In this document: in pieces, positions 1 to 9,673 of the stretch
Numbering within the stretch: the stretch's first letter is position 1
How the letters are laid out: each line of letters begins with the position of its first letter
Assembly (NCBI RefSeq): GCF_022410515.1
Contig: NZ_JACSDI010000014.1
Span: 26,386 to 90,385 of the forward strand
Length of the DNA: 64,000 nucleotides
From: Shewanella cutis
GTDB lineage: Bacteria > Pseudomonadota > Gammaproteobacteria > Enterobacterales > Shewanellaceae
Reading direction: 5' to 3'
Program-made: the position numbers and the translations under genes
The notes under the pieces: generated by a model
What the model saw: only the letters and a program-made list of their open reading frames with translations
Databases searched by the model: none
What the model was told of the DNA's origin: nothing

Positions 1-62
1 CTGTCTCACCAAGTTTATTAGATAGTTAAAAATCAACCCACTGTTTCACTGGTGTAACAATC

Positions 63-1025
63 ATGGATCTCAATCGCGTGCAGATATTTGCTCAGGTCGT
101 CGAGCAAGGTAGCTTTACGGGCGCAGCCAAAGCCCTCGGACTGACTAAGGCGACAGTCAGTCGCAAAATTGCCGAACTTGAGGCCGATACGGGTACTCAG
201 TTGTTATTCCGTACCACTCGTGCCCTCAAACTCACTGAAGCTGGCTCAAGTTATTACAATCGAATCAACAAGATCTTAAGTGATCTTCAAAGCGCCGAAA
301 ATCAGCTCAGTGCCCACCAGCAATTAATCAAAGGCAACCTAAAAATTGTCTGTCCTATCGAATTAGGGCAATTGTTTCTCGGTCCGATTTTTGCCAAGTT
401 TTTAACGCTTTACCCTGATATCACCATTGATGCAGAACTCACTAATCGCAAAGTCGATGTGATAGAAGAAGGTATCGATCTACTGTTCCAAATTGCCGAT
501 TCCCACGATAGCCGCCTTCAGAGCTATTCCTTGGTTAATGCCTATAAATCCTTAATGGCCAGTCCCAAATATTTAGCCGAACATGGCACGCCAAAAGTGC
601 CGCAGGATTTAGCAAAGCATAAAGCCATTCGCTTACAGTCAGCCCACATCGAAGGAGCATGGAAGTTATTTGATGGCAAATCTTGGGTGGTGATTGAACC
701 TGTGACGCAATTAACTGTGAATAATGTCACCATCGCCCGCGAAGCGGCCATTGCCGGACTTGGCATTACGGCGGTGCCATCGATTATTGCCCAAGAGGCG
801 ATAGAAAAAGGCTATTTAGTGCCACTCCTTGACGATTATCCAATGGTGCAAACCAAAGTGGTGCTCAGTTATCCTAAGCGCGCTTATTTACCACGCAAAT
901 ATCGTGTCTTTATCGAGTTTATCTATACAGCTCTATTTAAACGCTGGGGATCACAGGTATTGGAAGTGCCAGAATTTATTGACCAGCAAGGACATGCTAA
1001 TCCACGCCAAATTCAACAATTGTAA
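63..1025 (+). CDS. LysR-family transcriptional regulator
   Basis: A 320-residue LysR-type regulator. The N-terminal 60 residues form the typical winged helix-turn-helix (DLNRVQIFAQVVEQGSF, then LTKATVSRKIAELE), followed by a linker helix and a LysR substrate-binding domain from about residue 90 to 295. It has the usual family length. The start is the ATG at 63, which gives the canonical MDLNR opening. The next gene on this strand (mscL) is 174 bp away and probably unrelated; the divergent neighbour that it might control lies outside the window. Effector and targets cannot be read from the sequence. Confidence 0.93.
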   Translation: MDLNRVQIFAQVVEQGSFTGAAKALGLTKATVSRKIAELEADTGTQLLFRTTRALKLTEAGSSYYNRINKILSDLQSAENQLSAHQQLIKGNLKIVCPIELGQLFLGPIFAKFLTLYPDITIDAELTNRKVDVIEEGIDLLFQIADSHDSRLQSYSLVNAYKSLMASPKYLAEHGTPKVPQDLAKHKAIRLQSAHIEGAWKLFDGKSWVVIEPVTQLTVNNVTIAREAAIAGLGITAVPSIIAQEAIEKGYLVPLLDDYPMVQTKVVLSYPKRAYLPRKYRVFIEFIYTALFKRWGSQVLEVPEFIDQQGHANPRQIQQL

Positions 1026-1199
1026 CACTGACAATGTAAAGCCAGTGTCCGCAAGATAAATCCTTAATCTCAGAATTGCCTTAATCCTTAAGCCCCTATA
1101 AGCTTGTCCAGGTAGCAGGCAGCAAAAGCCCCTAAGGTTTTCCTGATACATTTATCGCAATAAAGTTTAACATTTAATCTTATTTCCGGAGGAAACCTA

Positions 1200-1610
1200 A
1201 TGAGCTTAATTCAAGAATTCAAGGCTTTTGCGTCCCGTGGCAACGTAATCGATATGGCGGTGGGTATTATCATTGGTGCCGCTTTTGGCAAGATAGTTTC
1301 ATCCTTTGTCGCCGATATTATTATGCCGCCAATTGGGATTATCTTAGGTGGTGTAAATTTCAGTGATTTGAGTGTTGTACTGCTCGCCGCCCAAGGCGAT
1401 GCGCCAGCGGTGGTGATTGCCTACGGTAAATTTATCCAAACCGTTATCGACTTTACCATTATCGCCTTCGCGATTTTTATGGGATTAAAGGCTATTAACA
1501 GCTTAAAACGTAAACAAGAAGAAGCACCTCCGGCGCCACCAGCACCAACCAAAGATCAAGAACTGTTATCAGAGATCCGCGATCTGCTCAAAGCACAACA
1601 GCAAAAATAA
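1200..1610 (+). CDS. mscL: large-conductance mechanosensitive channel MscL
   Basis: MscL, 136 residues, the usual family length. It forms a homopentameric inner-membrane channel that opens under membrane tension to release solutes during hypo-osmotic shock. The N-terminal amphipathic helix ([19 protein letters not shown]) leads into TM1 with the pore-lining glycines ([18 protein letters not shown], about 20-45). A periplasmic loop follows, then TM2 at about 72-100 and a charged C-terminal helix ([17 protein letters not shown]). The ATG is preceded by a strong ribosome-binding site (GGAGG). A terminator hairpin follows at 1649. Monocistronic. Confidence 0.97.
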   Translation: MSLIQEFKAFASRGNVIDMAVGIIIGAAFGKIVSSFVADIIMPPIGIILGGVNFSDLSVVLLAAQGDAPAVVIAYGKFIQTVIDFTIIAFAIFMGLKAINSLKRKQEEAPPAPPAPTKDQELLSEIRDLLKAQQQK

Positions 1611-1648
1611 GCCTTAAAACTCACTTAGGCAGATTGTTGAGCATAAAA

Positions 1649-1676
1649 AACCCATCGACTGCGATGGGTTTTGTTT
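1649..1676 (+). terminator. Rho-independent terminator after mscL
   Basis: A perfect 9-bp stem (AACCCATCG / CGATGGGTT) is followed by TTGTTTTT. It lies between mscL and the convergent gene at 1695 and could serve both strands, because an A-run precedes it. Confidence 0.85.
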
Positions 1677-1694
1677 TTAACCAATAGGTCTCGG

Positions 1695-2018
1695 TTACTC
1701 GGCGGCCTCGTGCACGGTTTCGCTATAGTCTTGCACCACTTCTGCGACACGGATCCGATAAGCGTTAAACAGACATGGCACAATCCCAGTTTGCTCGGCA
1801 ATACTGTGGGCCATTTGATTACGCCATTGGGTGATAGAGGCCATATCTTCCCAAAACGATAGACTTAGCACCTTGCCCTCATCGGTTAAGCTCTGAAAAC
1901 GTTCGATCGAAATTAATCCCTTGCGGCCTTCTAAATACTGGCGCATTTCAGCGGCTACGTGCAGATATTCTTCCTTTCCTTCTTTCGTGGGAACGACTTC
2001 AAAAATGACTGCGATCAT
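1695..2018 (-). CDS. antibiotic biosynthesis monooxygenase (ABM) domain protein
   Basis: A 107-residue single-domain protein of the ABM/ferredoxin-like dimeric alpha-beta barrel type: MIAVIFEVVPTKEGKEEYLH, then a second strand pair around SLSFWEDMASITQWRN. Such proteins act as small monooxygenases or stress-associated enzymes; no substrate can be assigned. The open frame extends 19 codons further upstream. The ATG at 2018 is chosen because GGAGAG lies just before it and the domain begins there. Convergent with mscL across a shared terminator. Confidence 0.8.
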   Translation of the reverse strand: MIAVIFEVVPTKEGKEEYLHVAAEMRQYLEGRKGLISIERFQSLTDEGKVLSLSFWEDMASITQWRNQMAHSIAEQTGIVPCLFNAYRIRVAEVVQDYSETVHEAAE

Positions 2019-2147
2019 ACTCTCTCCAGAGATACTTATCCTTAATACCAGCGTTAAGCCTAGCCTATATCGCACACTATAGCTCGCTGATTTTTAAACT
2101 TTAACGTTAAGCCTTACCACAAAATCGCGCCAAGGCTTAACGGCCAA

Positions 2148-5100
2148 CTAGTCAGGCAATTTATCGTGACGATATAACCAGCGATATAAGGTCGGTAATA
2201 CTAATAAGGTCAGTGCCGTAGAGCTAAACAGCCCGCCGATAATCACCACCGCCAGCGGCTTTTGGATTTCACTGCCCACGCCCGATGATACTAAGATCGG
2301 AATTAACCCTAAGGCGGAGGTCAAGGCCGTCATCAGCACCGGACGTAATCGTCCCACAGTGCCTTCATAAACCGAGTCATAGAGCGACTCGCCGCTCTGC
2401 CTGCGCTGGTTTATCGAATCCACTAACACCACACCATTGAGCACTGCCACCCCAAACAGCGTGATAAAGCCAATGGAGCTTGGCACTGACAGATAAGTGC
2501 CGCTGACAAACAGCGCAACGATACCGCCAATTAATGCCAGAGGAACGTTCGCCATGATCAATAAGACCTGCTTCACCGCGCCAAAGGAGAAGTACAACAG
2601 CAAGGCAATTAAAGCGATAGAGACTGGCACTACCAACATCAGCTTTTGCTGTGCTCGCTGTTGGTTCTCGTACTGACCACCGACAATCACTGTGTATCCT
2701 GCGGGCAAATCGGCCTGAGGCACCAACGCATAGATATCTTTGACCACAGATCCCATATCCCGCCCCGCCACGTTGGCTTGCACCACCACACGGCGCTGCA
2801 CATCGTCACGGCGAATATTCGGCGGCGCCATTTCCACCTCAACACTGGCCACCTCACCCAAGCGCACAATTGCGCCATTGGTACCACTCAGCAGCAAATC
2901 CTTAATCACATCCGGACTGCTGCGAAACTCGGCGGCAAGGCGTAAATTAATGTCGTATCTGGCGTTACCGTCGATCACTTGTCCGGCGCTGGCGCCACCA
3001 ATGCCTTGGCTAACGAGTGTCATCACTTGATCGACACTGATACCGTAACGGGCAAGTTGTGCGCGATCTGGCCGCACCACCAGCTGCGCCTCACCACTTA
3101 CCTGCTCGAGGGACACATCCACAGCACCAGGGATTTTCGCCACCAAATCGGTCAACACTTGCCCCTTTTCTGAGAGTACCGCGAGATCAGGACCAAAGAG
3201 TTTAATCGCTAACTGCGCCTTCACCCCCGAAAGCAACTCATCGACCCGCGTCGCAATCGGTTGTGAGAAGGTGAGTAGCAGGCCGGGGAAGACGCTGAGC
3301 TTTTCTTCCATTAAACGTTGCAGCGCTAAACGCGAGCTAGCCGATTGCCACTCTTCGATGGGTTTAAGGCCAATATAAATTTCGATATTGCTCACAGGCT
3401 CAGGGTCGCCGCCTAATTCTGGCGCTCCGATACGGCTCAAGGCATATTCCACCTCGGGGAATTGCAGCAGCATGGCCTCAAGCTTTGGCGCCACATCCAA
3501 GGAAGTGCCAAGGCTCGCGGTCGGTGCCAGCGTCACCCTCAGGTTAATCGTGCCTTCCTCTAACTCGGGCACAAACTCGGTGCCGAGTCTAGGCAGTAAT
3601 GCCATGCTCATGACAAACATAATAACCGCACTGATCACCACCATTTTAGGGCGCGCTAACGTTGCACTGAGCAGTTTGCGATATGCGTTATCCAGCGGCC
3701 TTAAGATCACACTTTCTTTGAGCACAACCCCACGTTTAAACAGATATACCGCCAAGGCTGGCACCGCAATTAGCGCCACTAGCAAGGCAGAAATCATCGC
3801 TAAAATAATGCTGACGGCCATCGGCTGAAACAGCTTGCCTTCTACACCTTCCAAGGCAAATAGCGGCGCAAACACCACAATAATAATCGCCGTTGCGAAG
3901 AAGATAGGACTGCACACTTCTTTCGCCGCCAGCATAATGCGCACGGCCATGCTGTTATCCGCTTCAACGGTGTGAGCACTACCATCCTCATCACCATGGT
4001 AAGGGTCGGCTTCACCATCAACACGCGCTCTGGCCAGTGTTAAATGGCGGCGATCCGGCTGAGTTAAATGCTTGAAAATATTCTCAACCATTACCACAGA
4101 GCCATCGACCAACATACCAATGGCTACCGCCAAACCGCCAAGGGACATCAGGTTGGCCGACAGTCCGTAATAAGACATCACCATCAGCGCCAAACCAATA
4201 GAAACGGGAATCGACAGTAGCACCAGCAAGGTGGCGCGGATATTCACAAGGAACAGCGCCAAGATAACCACAATAAACACAAAAGCCATTAACAGCGCAT
4301 CGCGCACTGTGGTAACGGCCTTATCCACTAAGTCCGCTTGATCGTAAAACACCTCAAAGGACACGCCCTTCGGTAGCGCCTGTTCAATCAGATTAATCCG
4401 CGCATCGATATCATCAATCGTCGCCTTAGTGTTAGCGCCCATGCGCTTAAGCACTACGCCCGCGACCACTTCGCCCAAGGCTTGCGCCTGACCGGCCTCA
4501 TCACGGCGCGTCATAGTCACGGCACCTACGCGGATCTCACTGCCAAAATCGACCTTTGCAATGTCACCCACTCGCACAGGCGTGCCTCGTACTTCAGTGA
4601 GTGGAATTTGGGTAATCGAGGCAAGCCCTGCCTCTCCGGCAGGCAACATACCATAGCCTCGAACCACTAATTGCTCTTGGCCTTGATCCATAAACCAGCC
4701 ACCAGCGTTACGGTTATTGCTTTCGAGCGCCTCACTCACCTGCGCCATCGACAAGCCATAAGCACGCAACTTATTAGGGTCGACCTGCACTTGATATTGG
4801 CGAACTTCGCCGCCAAAAGATAACACATCGGTCACGCCGCCAACGGGCATCAAGATAAGTTTGACGAGGTAGTCGTTAAGACTACGCAGCTCGGCGGCAT
4901 TGATGCCTGCACTTGGATCTGCCCGCAAAATATATTGATAAATCTGCCCCAATCCAGAGGTGTTAGGGCCAATTTCTGGCACACCCACCCCGCTTGGGAT
5001 CATCTCCCGCGCCGCCTGTAACTGCTCAAACACTTGCTGACGGGCAAAGTAAATATCCGTGCCCTCAGCAAATACCACGGTCACGATGGACAAGCCAGTG

Positions 5101-5360
5101 CGCGATAACGAACGCACTTCAGTCACCGCTGGCAAGGCGTACATGGCCGATTCGACCGGATAACTGATGAGTTTTTCTACCTCTTCGGCGGCCAAGCCCT
5201 CAGCCTCGGTATTGATGGTCACCTGTACGTTGGTGACATCGGGAAAGGCATCGAGATTCAATTTGGGCAACATGGCCACACTGGCAGCGACCGCCGCCAG
5301 CAGCGCCAACACCACTAATAGCCGATTTTTAATCGCGGCTTCGATTGCTTTTTGCAACAT
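2148..5360 (-). CDS. czcA: heavy-metal efflux RND transporter (CzcA/CusA family)
   Basis: A 1070-residue inner-membrane RND pump of the heavy-metal efflux group. It expels divalent or monovalent metal ions using the proton gradient in a tripartite complex with the products of the two upstream genes. TM1 is at about 13-30, followed by a large periplasmic domain, TM2-TM6 at about 340-540 and the duplicated second half. The TM4 signature GMLVDGSVVMVEN carries the proton-relay acidic residue. A long cytoplasmic linker after TM4 is rich in Asp, Glu and His (GEADPYHGDEDGSAH), an atypical insertion. The gene follows the membrane-fusion gene by 47 bp as the last gene of a czcCBA operon. Whether the substrate is Co/Zn/Cd or Cu/Ag cannot be decided by eye. 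Confidence 0.93.
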   Translation of the reverse strand: MLQKAIEAAIKNRLLVVLALLAAVAASVAMLPKLNLDAFPDVTNVQVTINTEAEGLAAEEVEKLISYPVESAMYALPAVTEVRSLSRTGLSIVTVVFAEGTDIYFARQQVFEQLQAAREMIPSGVGVPEIGPNTSGLGQIYQYILRADPSAGINAAELRSLNDYLVKLILMPVGGVTDVLSFGGEVRQYQVQVDPNKLRAYGLSMAQVSEALESNNRNAGGWFMDQGQEQLVVRGYGMLPAGEAGLASITQIPLTEVRGTPVRVGDIAKVDFGSEIRVGAVTMTRRDEAGQAQALGEVVAGVVLKRMGANTKATIDDIDARINLIEQALPKGVSFEVFYDQADLVDKAVTTVRDALLMAFVFIVVILALFLVNIRATLLVLLSIPVSIGLALMVMSYYGLSANLMSLGGLAVAIGMLVDGSVVMVENIFKHLTQPDRRHLTLARARVDGEADPYHGDEDGSAHTVEADNSMAVRIMLAAKEVCSPIFFATAIIIVVFAPLFALEGVEGKLFQPMAVSIILAMISALLVALIAVPALAVYLFKRGVVLKESVILRPLDNAYRKLLSATLARPKMVVISAVIMFVMSMALLPRLGTEFVPELEEGTINLRVTLAPTASLGTSLDVAPKLEAMLLQFPEVEYALSRIGAPELGGDPEPVSNIEIYIGLKPIEEWQSASSRLALQRLMEEKLSVFPGLLLTFSQPIATRVDELLSGVKAQLAIKLFGPDLAVLSEKGQVLTDLVAKIPGAVDVSLEQVSGEAQLVVRPDRAQLARYGISVDQVMTLVSQGIGGASAGQVIDGNARYDINLRLAAEFRSSPDVIKDLLLSGTNGAIVRLGEVASVEVEMAPPNIRRDDVQRRVVVQANVAGRDMGSVVKDIYALVPQADLPAGYTVIVGGQYENQQRAQQKLMLVVPVSIALIALLLYFSFGAVKQVLLIMANVPLALIGGIVALFVSGTYLSVPSSIGFITLFGVAVLNGVVLVDSINQRRQSGESLYDSVYEGTVGRLRPVLMTALTSALGLIPILVSSGVGSEIQKPLAVVIIGGLFSSTALTLLVLPTLYRWLYRHDKLPD

Positions 5361-5407
5361 AAGAATTCCTTAAGCGAGAACCATAGGCACAGTTATAGGC
5401 ATCGCAA

Positions 5408-6733
5408 TTAGTGGGCATGAATATCAAAACCGGCCTTAGCCTGCTCCGAGGCCAAGAAAAATGCGCCTTCTACCACTACTTTTAGCTGTGCCTGCTGCGC
5501 TTTATCGAGCTCACTGCCGCGCACTAAACTCAAGCCACGCTGACGCTGTACCAGCTCCACCTCAATGGCTTCAAAACCATCCTCATACTGAATAAAGATC
5601 TGCCAATCACCGTCGCTGCTGCGGGTTAACGCTGCATCGGGCAGAACAATCCCCGATGAAATACCTGACCCGCCACTCGCCGCAGCCCTGTTTTGTGCAG
5701 CATCGGCAATATTTTGAGAGGCATCGGCAAAGTACAGCTCAGCAAATTGCCCGGCGTGCAAAATATGATCAGGGTTTGGCATGCTGACTAACACTTGCTC
5801 GGTGCGTGTTACGCTATCCAGCTCGTGGGAGCGGCCGATAATTTTGCCAGCTAAGGTTTTATCTCCCACCTGAATCAACGCTGGAGAGCCCACATTCACA
5901 TTAACCGCCTGTGCGGGCGTTAGCTGGGCCTCCACCCAAAGGTGCGACTCATCGGTCAATTGCATTAATGGCGTGCCAGCGCTAAACACTTGCCCCAGCA
6001 TGGCGATATCTTGCTGCACCCGACCGTCGATAGGCGCCAGTAATTGATAACTGCCAATGGCTTCAGGCGTCGATTCCAGTGCACGAATTTGCGCGGGCGT
6101 CATCTTAATGGCCTCTAAAATAGCCCGTTTAAGTTCGGCATCCACCTGCGCCTGCATCCGCCGACTGACGCTAACCGCACCTTCACTCATGCGCTTGATT
6201 CGACTCCATTCGGCAGCGGCATTAATGTAGTCCGCCTGTGCCTGCGCAACGGCTGCGCCACCCAAGGTAAGTAAAGGCTCACCCTTTTTCACCTCTTGGC
6301 CGGGAACCACATGGCGCGCTTGAACACGCACATCTAGCTGTGGCGCTAAGGTTGCCGTTTTATCACGGTCAACCACTAACGTGGCCGTCGCCCGAACATC
6401 GAGGTTTAAATTGGTAAGACTTAAGCTGTCACTGCTCAGGGGTAACAGGCGAATTCCCGCCAACTCCAACTGCGCAGGCGTAAAAGTTAGCGCTTGCTCG
6501 CTATGGTCATCATGTGCTTGCTCGGCAGCGGTATTCTTAGCGGTGTCGTTAACTTGCTTTTCAGCAGCATGATCATGGCCTTCTCCAGCAAACGTAGGCG
6601 TGGGCGCAATCAAGGTTAACGAGGTGAGCATCAGCGCCAGTGCTAAACGGGAAGGTGTAAACACCGATGTGAAGCCCGTGGCAGACAGATTGCCTAAAGA
6701 ATGGAAAAAAGATTTCTGAGTAGTTGAATTCAT
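5408..6733 (-). CDS. czcB: RND efflux periplasmic adaptor (CzcB/CusB family)
   Basis: A 441-residue membrane-fusion protein that bridges the RND pump and outer-membrane channel. It has an N-terminal membrane anchor or signal (about 25-50, LALALMLTSLTLIAPTPTFA). A His/Asp-rich metal-binding stretch follows (GEGHDHAAEK, EQAHDDHSEQ, about 50-85). The barrel-sandwich hybrid and hairpin segments contain VVPGQEVKKGEPLLTLGG and LLAPIDGRVQQDIAMLGQVF. The gene sits 5 bp downstream of the outer-membrane factor gene, so the two are co-transcribed. The His-rich head suggests metal capture in the periplasm. Confidence 0.92.
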   Translation of the reverse strand: MNSTTQKSFFHSLGNLSATGFTSVFTPSRLALALMLTSLTLIAPTPTFAGEGHDHAAEKQVNDTAKNTAAEQAHDDHSEQALTFTPAQLELAGIRLLPLSSDSLSLTNLNLDVRATATLVVDRDKTATLAPQLDVRVQARHVVPGQEVKKGEPLLTLGGAAVAQAQADYINAAAEWSRIKRMSEGAVSVSRRMQAQVDAELKRAILEAIKMTPAQIRALESTPEAIGSYQLLAPIDGRVQQDIAMLGQVFSAGTPLMQLTDESHLWVEAQLTPAQAVNVNVGSPALIQVGDKTLAGKIIGRSHELDSVTRTEQVLVSMPNPDHILHAGQFAELYFADASQNIADAAQNRAAASGGSGISSGIVLPDAALTRSSDGDWQIFIQYEDGFEAIEVELVQRQRGLSLVRGSELDKAQQAQLKVVVEGAFFLASEQAKAGFDIHAH

Positions 6734-6738
6734 TAGTG

Positions 6739-8097
6739 TTACCTCACGATTGACTTTGCTGGCACGGCGTTAGTGGTTGAAGTGGATGGAAAGGTGTCAA
6801 TAAAAGGCAGCAGTTGACCGCTGTCCCCCATCCAGGTTAACCAGCTCTGATAAATCGCCGTTTCGAGGTTTAAACCGACCAAATAACTGGCCGCAAGCTG
6901 ACGCCGACTTTGTAAATACTCACTGGTACTCATATCCCCCGAACGCCACTGTTCACTTAAGGATTTAGCGGCTTTACTTCCTGAGGCTTCAACTCGCTCA
7001 CGCCAATCTTGATAACGTGCTAATAAACGGGGTAAGGCATTGTTAAATTGTGCCTGTTTGGCCGTTAGCACTCGCTCACGGGCAAGGTAGTTTTGCTCCG
7101 CGATGGCGATGCCTTTGTCGGCAACAGACTGTAACTCACTGTAGTTATTACGCACCTGCAAAGGGATAGCCACACCAATGCCAAGCTTGTTATCACTCCC
7201 TTCTCGCTCGAGACCGAGGTTGATGGTGGGATCCGCCGCCGTGTCCGCCTTAACCTTCAAGGCATTGGCCTTAGCCAACAACACCTGTTGATGGGCACTG
7301 GTTAATGCAGGTAATTCCGCCTTGGGTGAAATCATCGACACAAATTGGCCAATTTCAGAGATAAACTCCCTAAACTTGAGCTTATCAACCCCAAGTAACT
7401 CAATCACTTTACCATCGGCGACTAAAGCGGCTTGTTCGGCCAAGGCATAATCGGCGGTATTGCTTGCCAGTTCGAGTTTAAGCAGTTGCAACTCAACATC
7501 GGATAAATCCCCCGCCGCAAAACGCTGCTCGGCAATATTGAGTTGTGCTTGGGTGAACCTTAATTGCTGCTCTGCAAAGGTCAGCGCCTTTTGGCCTTGC
7601 GCCTGCTCGGCTAATGCCAATAAACGCTCAGCCAACATTTGGCTACGCTCTAAGCGAATGTCCGCTAACAGAATTTGGGCTTCAAGTTGTGCAAGGCGAG
7701 TTGCCACGCCGCGCTTATCTCCCCAATCTAAGGTCTGGCTCAAGCCAACGGTGTAGGTATCGGTTTCCGAATTTTGGTAATTGAGTCCAAGCTCAGGGTT
7801 ATAAACGGCGCGATCCGCCGCAGCAATGGCAAGCTCTGCCTGTTGCTGCCGAGCAATTTGCGCCTGCACTTCCGGTAACTGATTAATTTGCTTGAGTAAC
7901 TCGGGAAGCCACTGGTCGAGAGATACTTGAGTTTCGGAGGTTAATTGATCGCCTTCGGCCAATAAAGGACCAACAGCCATTGGTGCTTGGGCTGGTAAAA
8001 CTGAATTTGCTGCAACAGCTTGGGAAACCTGTCCAGCAGCGAGCACTAACGTGCTCAACAGGCCAAACAGTGTTTGGGCGATAATGGTTTTCTTCAT
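6739..8097 (-). CDS. czcC: outer-membrane efflux channel (CzcC/TolC family)
   Basis: A 452-residue outer-membrane factor that forms the exit duct of the tripartite metal pump. A signal peptide (MKKTIIAQTLFGLLSTLVLAAGQVS) is followed by two repeats of the TolC-type alpha-helical coiled coil (QAQIARQQQAELAIAAADRA; LAERLLALAEQAQGQKALTF) and short beta segments (NPELGLNYQNSETDTYTVGL). The open frame begins 5 codons earlier at a TTG, but the ATG at 8097 has an AGGA ribosome site 7 bp upstream and starts the signal peptide directly. First gene of the czcCBA operon. Confidence 0.9.
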   Translation of the reverse strand: MKKTIIAQTLFGLLSTLVLAAGQVSQAVAANSVLPAQAPMAVGPLLAEGDQLTSETQVSLDQWLPELLKQINQLPEVQAQIARQQQAELAIAAADRAVYNPELGLNYQNSETDTYTVGLSQTLDWGDKRGVATRLAQLEAQILLADIRLERSQMLAERLLALAEQAQGQKALTFAEQQLRFTQAQLNIAEQRFAAGDLSDVELQLLKLELASNTADYALAEQAALVADGKVIELLGVDKLKFREFISEIGQFVSMISPKAELPALTSAHQQVLLAKANALKVKADTAADPTINLGLEREGSDNKLGIGVAIPLQVRNNYSELQSVADKGIAIAEQNYLARERVLTAKQAQFNNALPRLLARYQDWRERVEASGSKAAKSLSEQWRSGDMSTSEYLQSRRQLAASYLVGLNLETAIYQSWLTWMGDSGQLLPFIDTFPSTSTTNAVPAKSIVR

Positions 8098-8312
8098 CGC
8101 AATTCCTAACAATATCTAAATAGGATTGGCCCCACGCAATAGGCGTATAAGTACCAATCGAATGCATCCCTTAAGCAAAATGTCGATTAAGCTCAATGCG
8201 CTAGCGCGAGCTAGGCCGTAAAAGGCCAGAAATCGATGCTTGGGGATAAATAAAAAGGCTCATTACGGCAAGCACTTACGAAGCGCAGCCAACGATAAAC
8301 AGATATTGGAAG

Positions 8313-8795
8313 TTAAACGATGGGTGGACGATATTTAGGTAATTGATCAGGCGGGAAATAGGTTAAATCCGTTGGCACGTAGGCCGTTTCAAGTGCTGTT
8401 AGGGATTGGTTTTCAGAATGGGATAGCAAAGCCAGATGACCACCGTGGCATTGGCAGTCTAGGCAAAGATCAAAATCTTGAATTTCTGTAATTTGTACTA
8501 AATGTGAGTGACCACTCGCACTTGCTGCTGAGATCCCTTCGTTGAGTGCGGCTTCGCCAAACATCTCGGAATGAGACCCAAATGTTTGTTCAGTTGGGCA
8601 AACACAATCCAAACATTGGACTAAGGTAGTTACGGGAGCACTAAATTGCAGATGGGGATGATTTTCAGTTTCTTCGACGCCATTGCCCGCATGTAACTGA
8701 TGGGCACCCAAATTCGCGCCCGCAAATTGCAGCACGATAATGGCTATCAGTAGGGTCACCATTCGGCTAAAGAATGGCTTAACGGTCGAAATCAA
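8313..8795 (-). CDS. exported Cys/His-rich protein with two CLDCxC motifs
   Basis: A 160-residue protein with an N-terminal signal or anchor (LLIAIIVLQFAGANLGA, about 15-32). The mature part has two related metal-site-like segments, CLDCVC followed by SHSE, and CLDCQC-HGGH followed by SHSE, about 47 residues apart. The C-terminus is proline-rich (PPDQLPKYRPPIV). The gene lies 215 bp upstream of czcC on the same strand, so it is probably a periplasmic metal-binding accessory of the efflux operon. I do not recognise a named family, and the role is inferred from composition and position. Confidence 0.75.
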   Translation of the reverse strand: MISTVKPFFSRMVTLLIAIIVLQFAGANLGAHQLHAGNGVEETENHPHLQFSAPVTTLVQCLDCVCPTEQTFGSHSEMFGEAALNEGISAASASGHSHLVQITEIQDFDLCLDCQCHGGHLALLSHSENQSLTALETAYVPTDLTYFPPDQLPKYRPPIV

Positions 8796-8914
8796 ATATC
8801 ACCTATTAACAATTCAGAGAGGGTTGGTGCAAATATCTGACAGTCATTTTAAACATAAGTTCACAGCTTGCAAGTCAGCACGAGCCAAGCTGTGATGCTA
8901 TTCACCTGAAATAT

Positions 8915-9121
8915 TTACTTAAATACGCAGTGTTTGGCGTAATCAGCGGCTTCATTTGCCGTCCAATCACCCGAAGGTTTTTCCTTCATTTGCTTACACC
9001 AAGCGTCACTGCCGACCTCTGGCGCACAGGCGCTTAAGCCCGCAGTAAGGGCCAACACTAAGCCCATCGCACCCAGTTTAGCGCTCGGTTTTACCGTCAT
9101 AAATTTCAAAAAAGACATCAT
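8915..9121 (-). CDS. small DUF3012-type lipoprotein
   Basis: A 68-residue lipoprotein. A short signal ends in the lipobox LSAC (Cys32), followed by a compact acidic mature part with the DUF3012-like pattern PEVGSDAWCKQMKEKPSGDW and a final AKHCVF. Two adjacent in-frame ATGs (9121 and 9118) sit behind AGGGA, and either could be used. Function unknown. Codon use resembles the neighbouring core genes. Confidence 0.8.
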   Translation of the reverse strand: MMSFLKFMTVKPSAKLGAMGLVLALTAGLSACAPEVGSDAWCKQMKEKPSGDWTANEAADYAKHCVFK

Positions 9122-9152
9122 TCATTCCCTATCAGTTATACCCACTGGGCCA

Positions 9153-9518
9153 TTAAAACGTTGAACGTTTAGCAATCCAAGCGATCGCTTTGGCTTTTTG
9201 CTCCAAGGGGAACCAAGCCACCTCGCCCTGCATAAAGGGACCGAGTAACCGCACCGCATTACCCACCCAATCGGGGCCGCCCACAAAAACTAGGGCTTCA
9301 AAATTAGGCAGTTGCACTTCGCCACTGCCCGTTAACGATTCAAATTCCCAACCTTCAAGTAAAACGTCGGCCTCAATATACAGGCAAACCTGCCCCCAAT
9401 CCTTGCGGTAACTTTTAATTGCTGGCTGTAAACGAGTCCGATAATCGGAAGAAGAGAGTCGACCACTAGCAAAAAGACTAATAACACCCTTAGCAATATC
9501 GGGGATTTGGCATAACAT
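9153..9518 (-). CDS. SpoIIAA/STAS-like (SEC14-type) domain protein
   Basis: A 121-residue protein resembling the SpoIIAA-like family. It has an N-terminal helix, then RLSSSDYRTRLQPAIKSY, a strand LYIEADVLLEGW and the conserved tail FVGGPDWVGNAVRLLGPFM with EVAWFPLEQKAKAIAWI. The open frame runs 32 codons further upstream through a non-homologous stretch that overlaps the arfB leader. The ATG at 9518 with a GGAG site fits the family start. Exact role unknown. Confidence 0.75.
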   Translation of the reverse strand: MLCQIPDIAKGVISLFASGRLSSSDYRTRLQPAIKSYRKDWGQVCLYIEADVLLEGWEFESLTGSGEVQLPNFEALVFVGGPDWVGNAVRLLGPFMQGEVAWFPLEQKAKAIAWIAKRSTF

Positions 9519-9673
9519 AAAGGCACTCCGAAACGAGAACACTATTTTGCGAACGGGCAACTTTGCGAACAAGCAACCACGCCTGCCCTGCAAGAATGCG
9601 CCCGATGATAACAAATCTATTGAAAAGCCATAAGCAGTTATTGCCAGCTTCTCAATCCATGCCTAAGTCTGCC

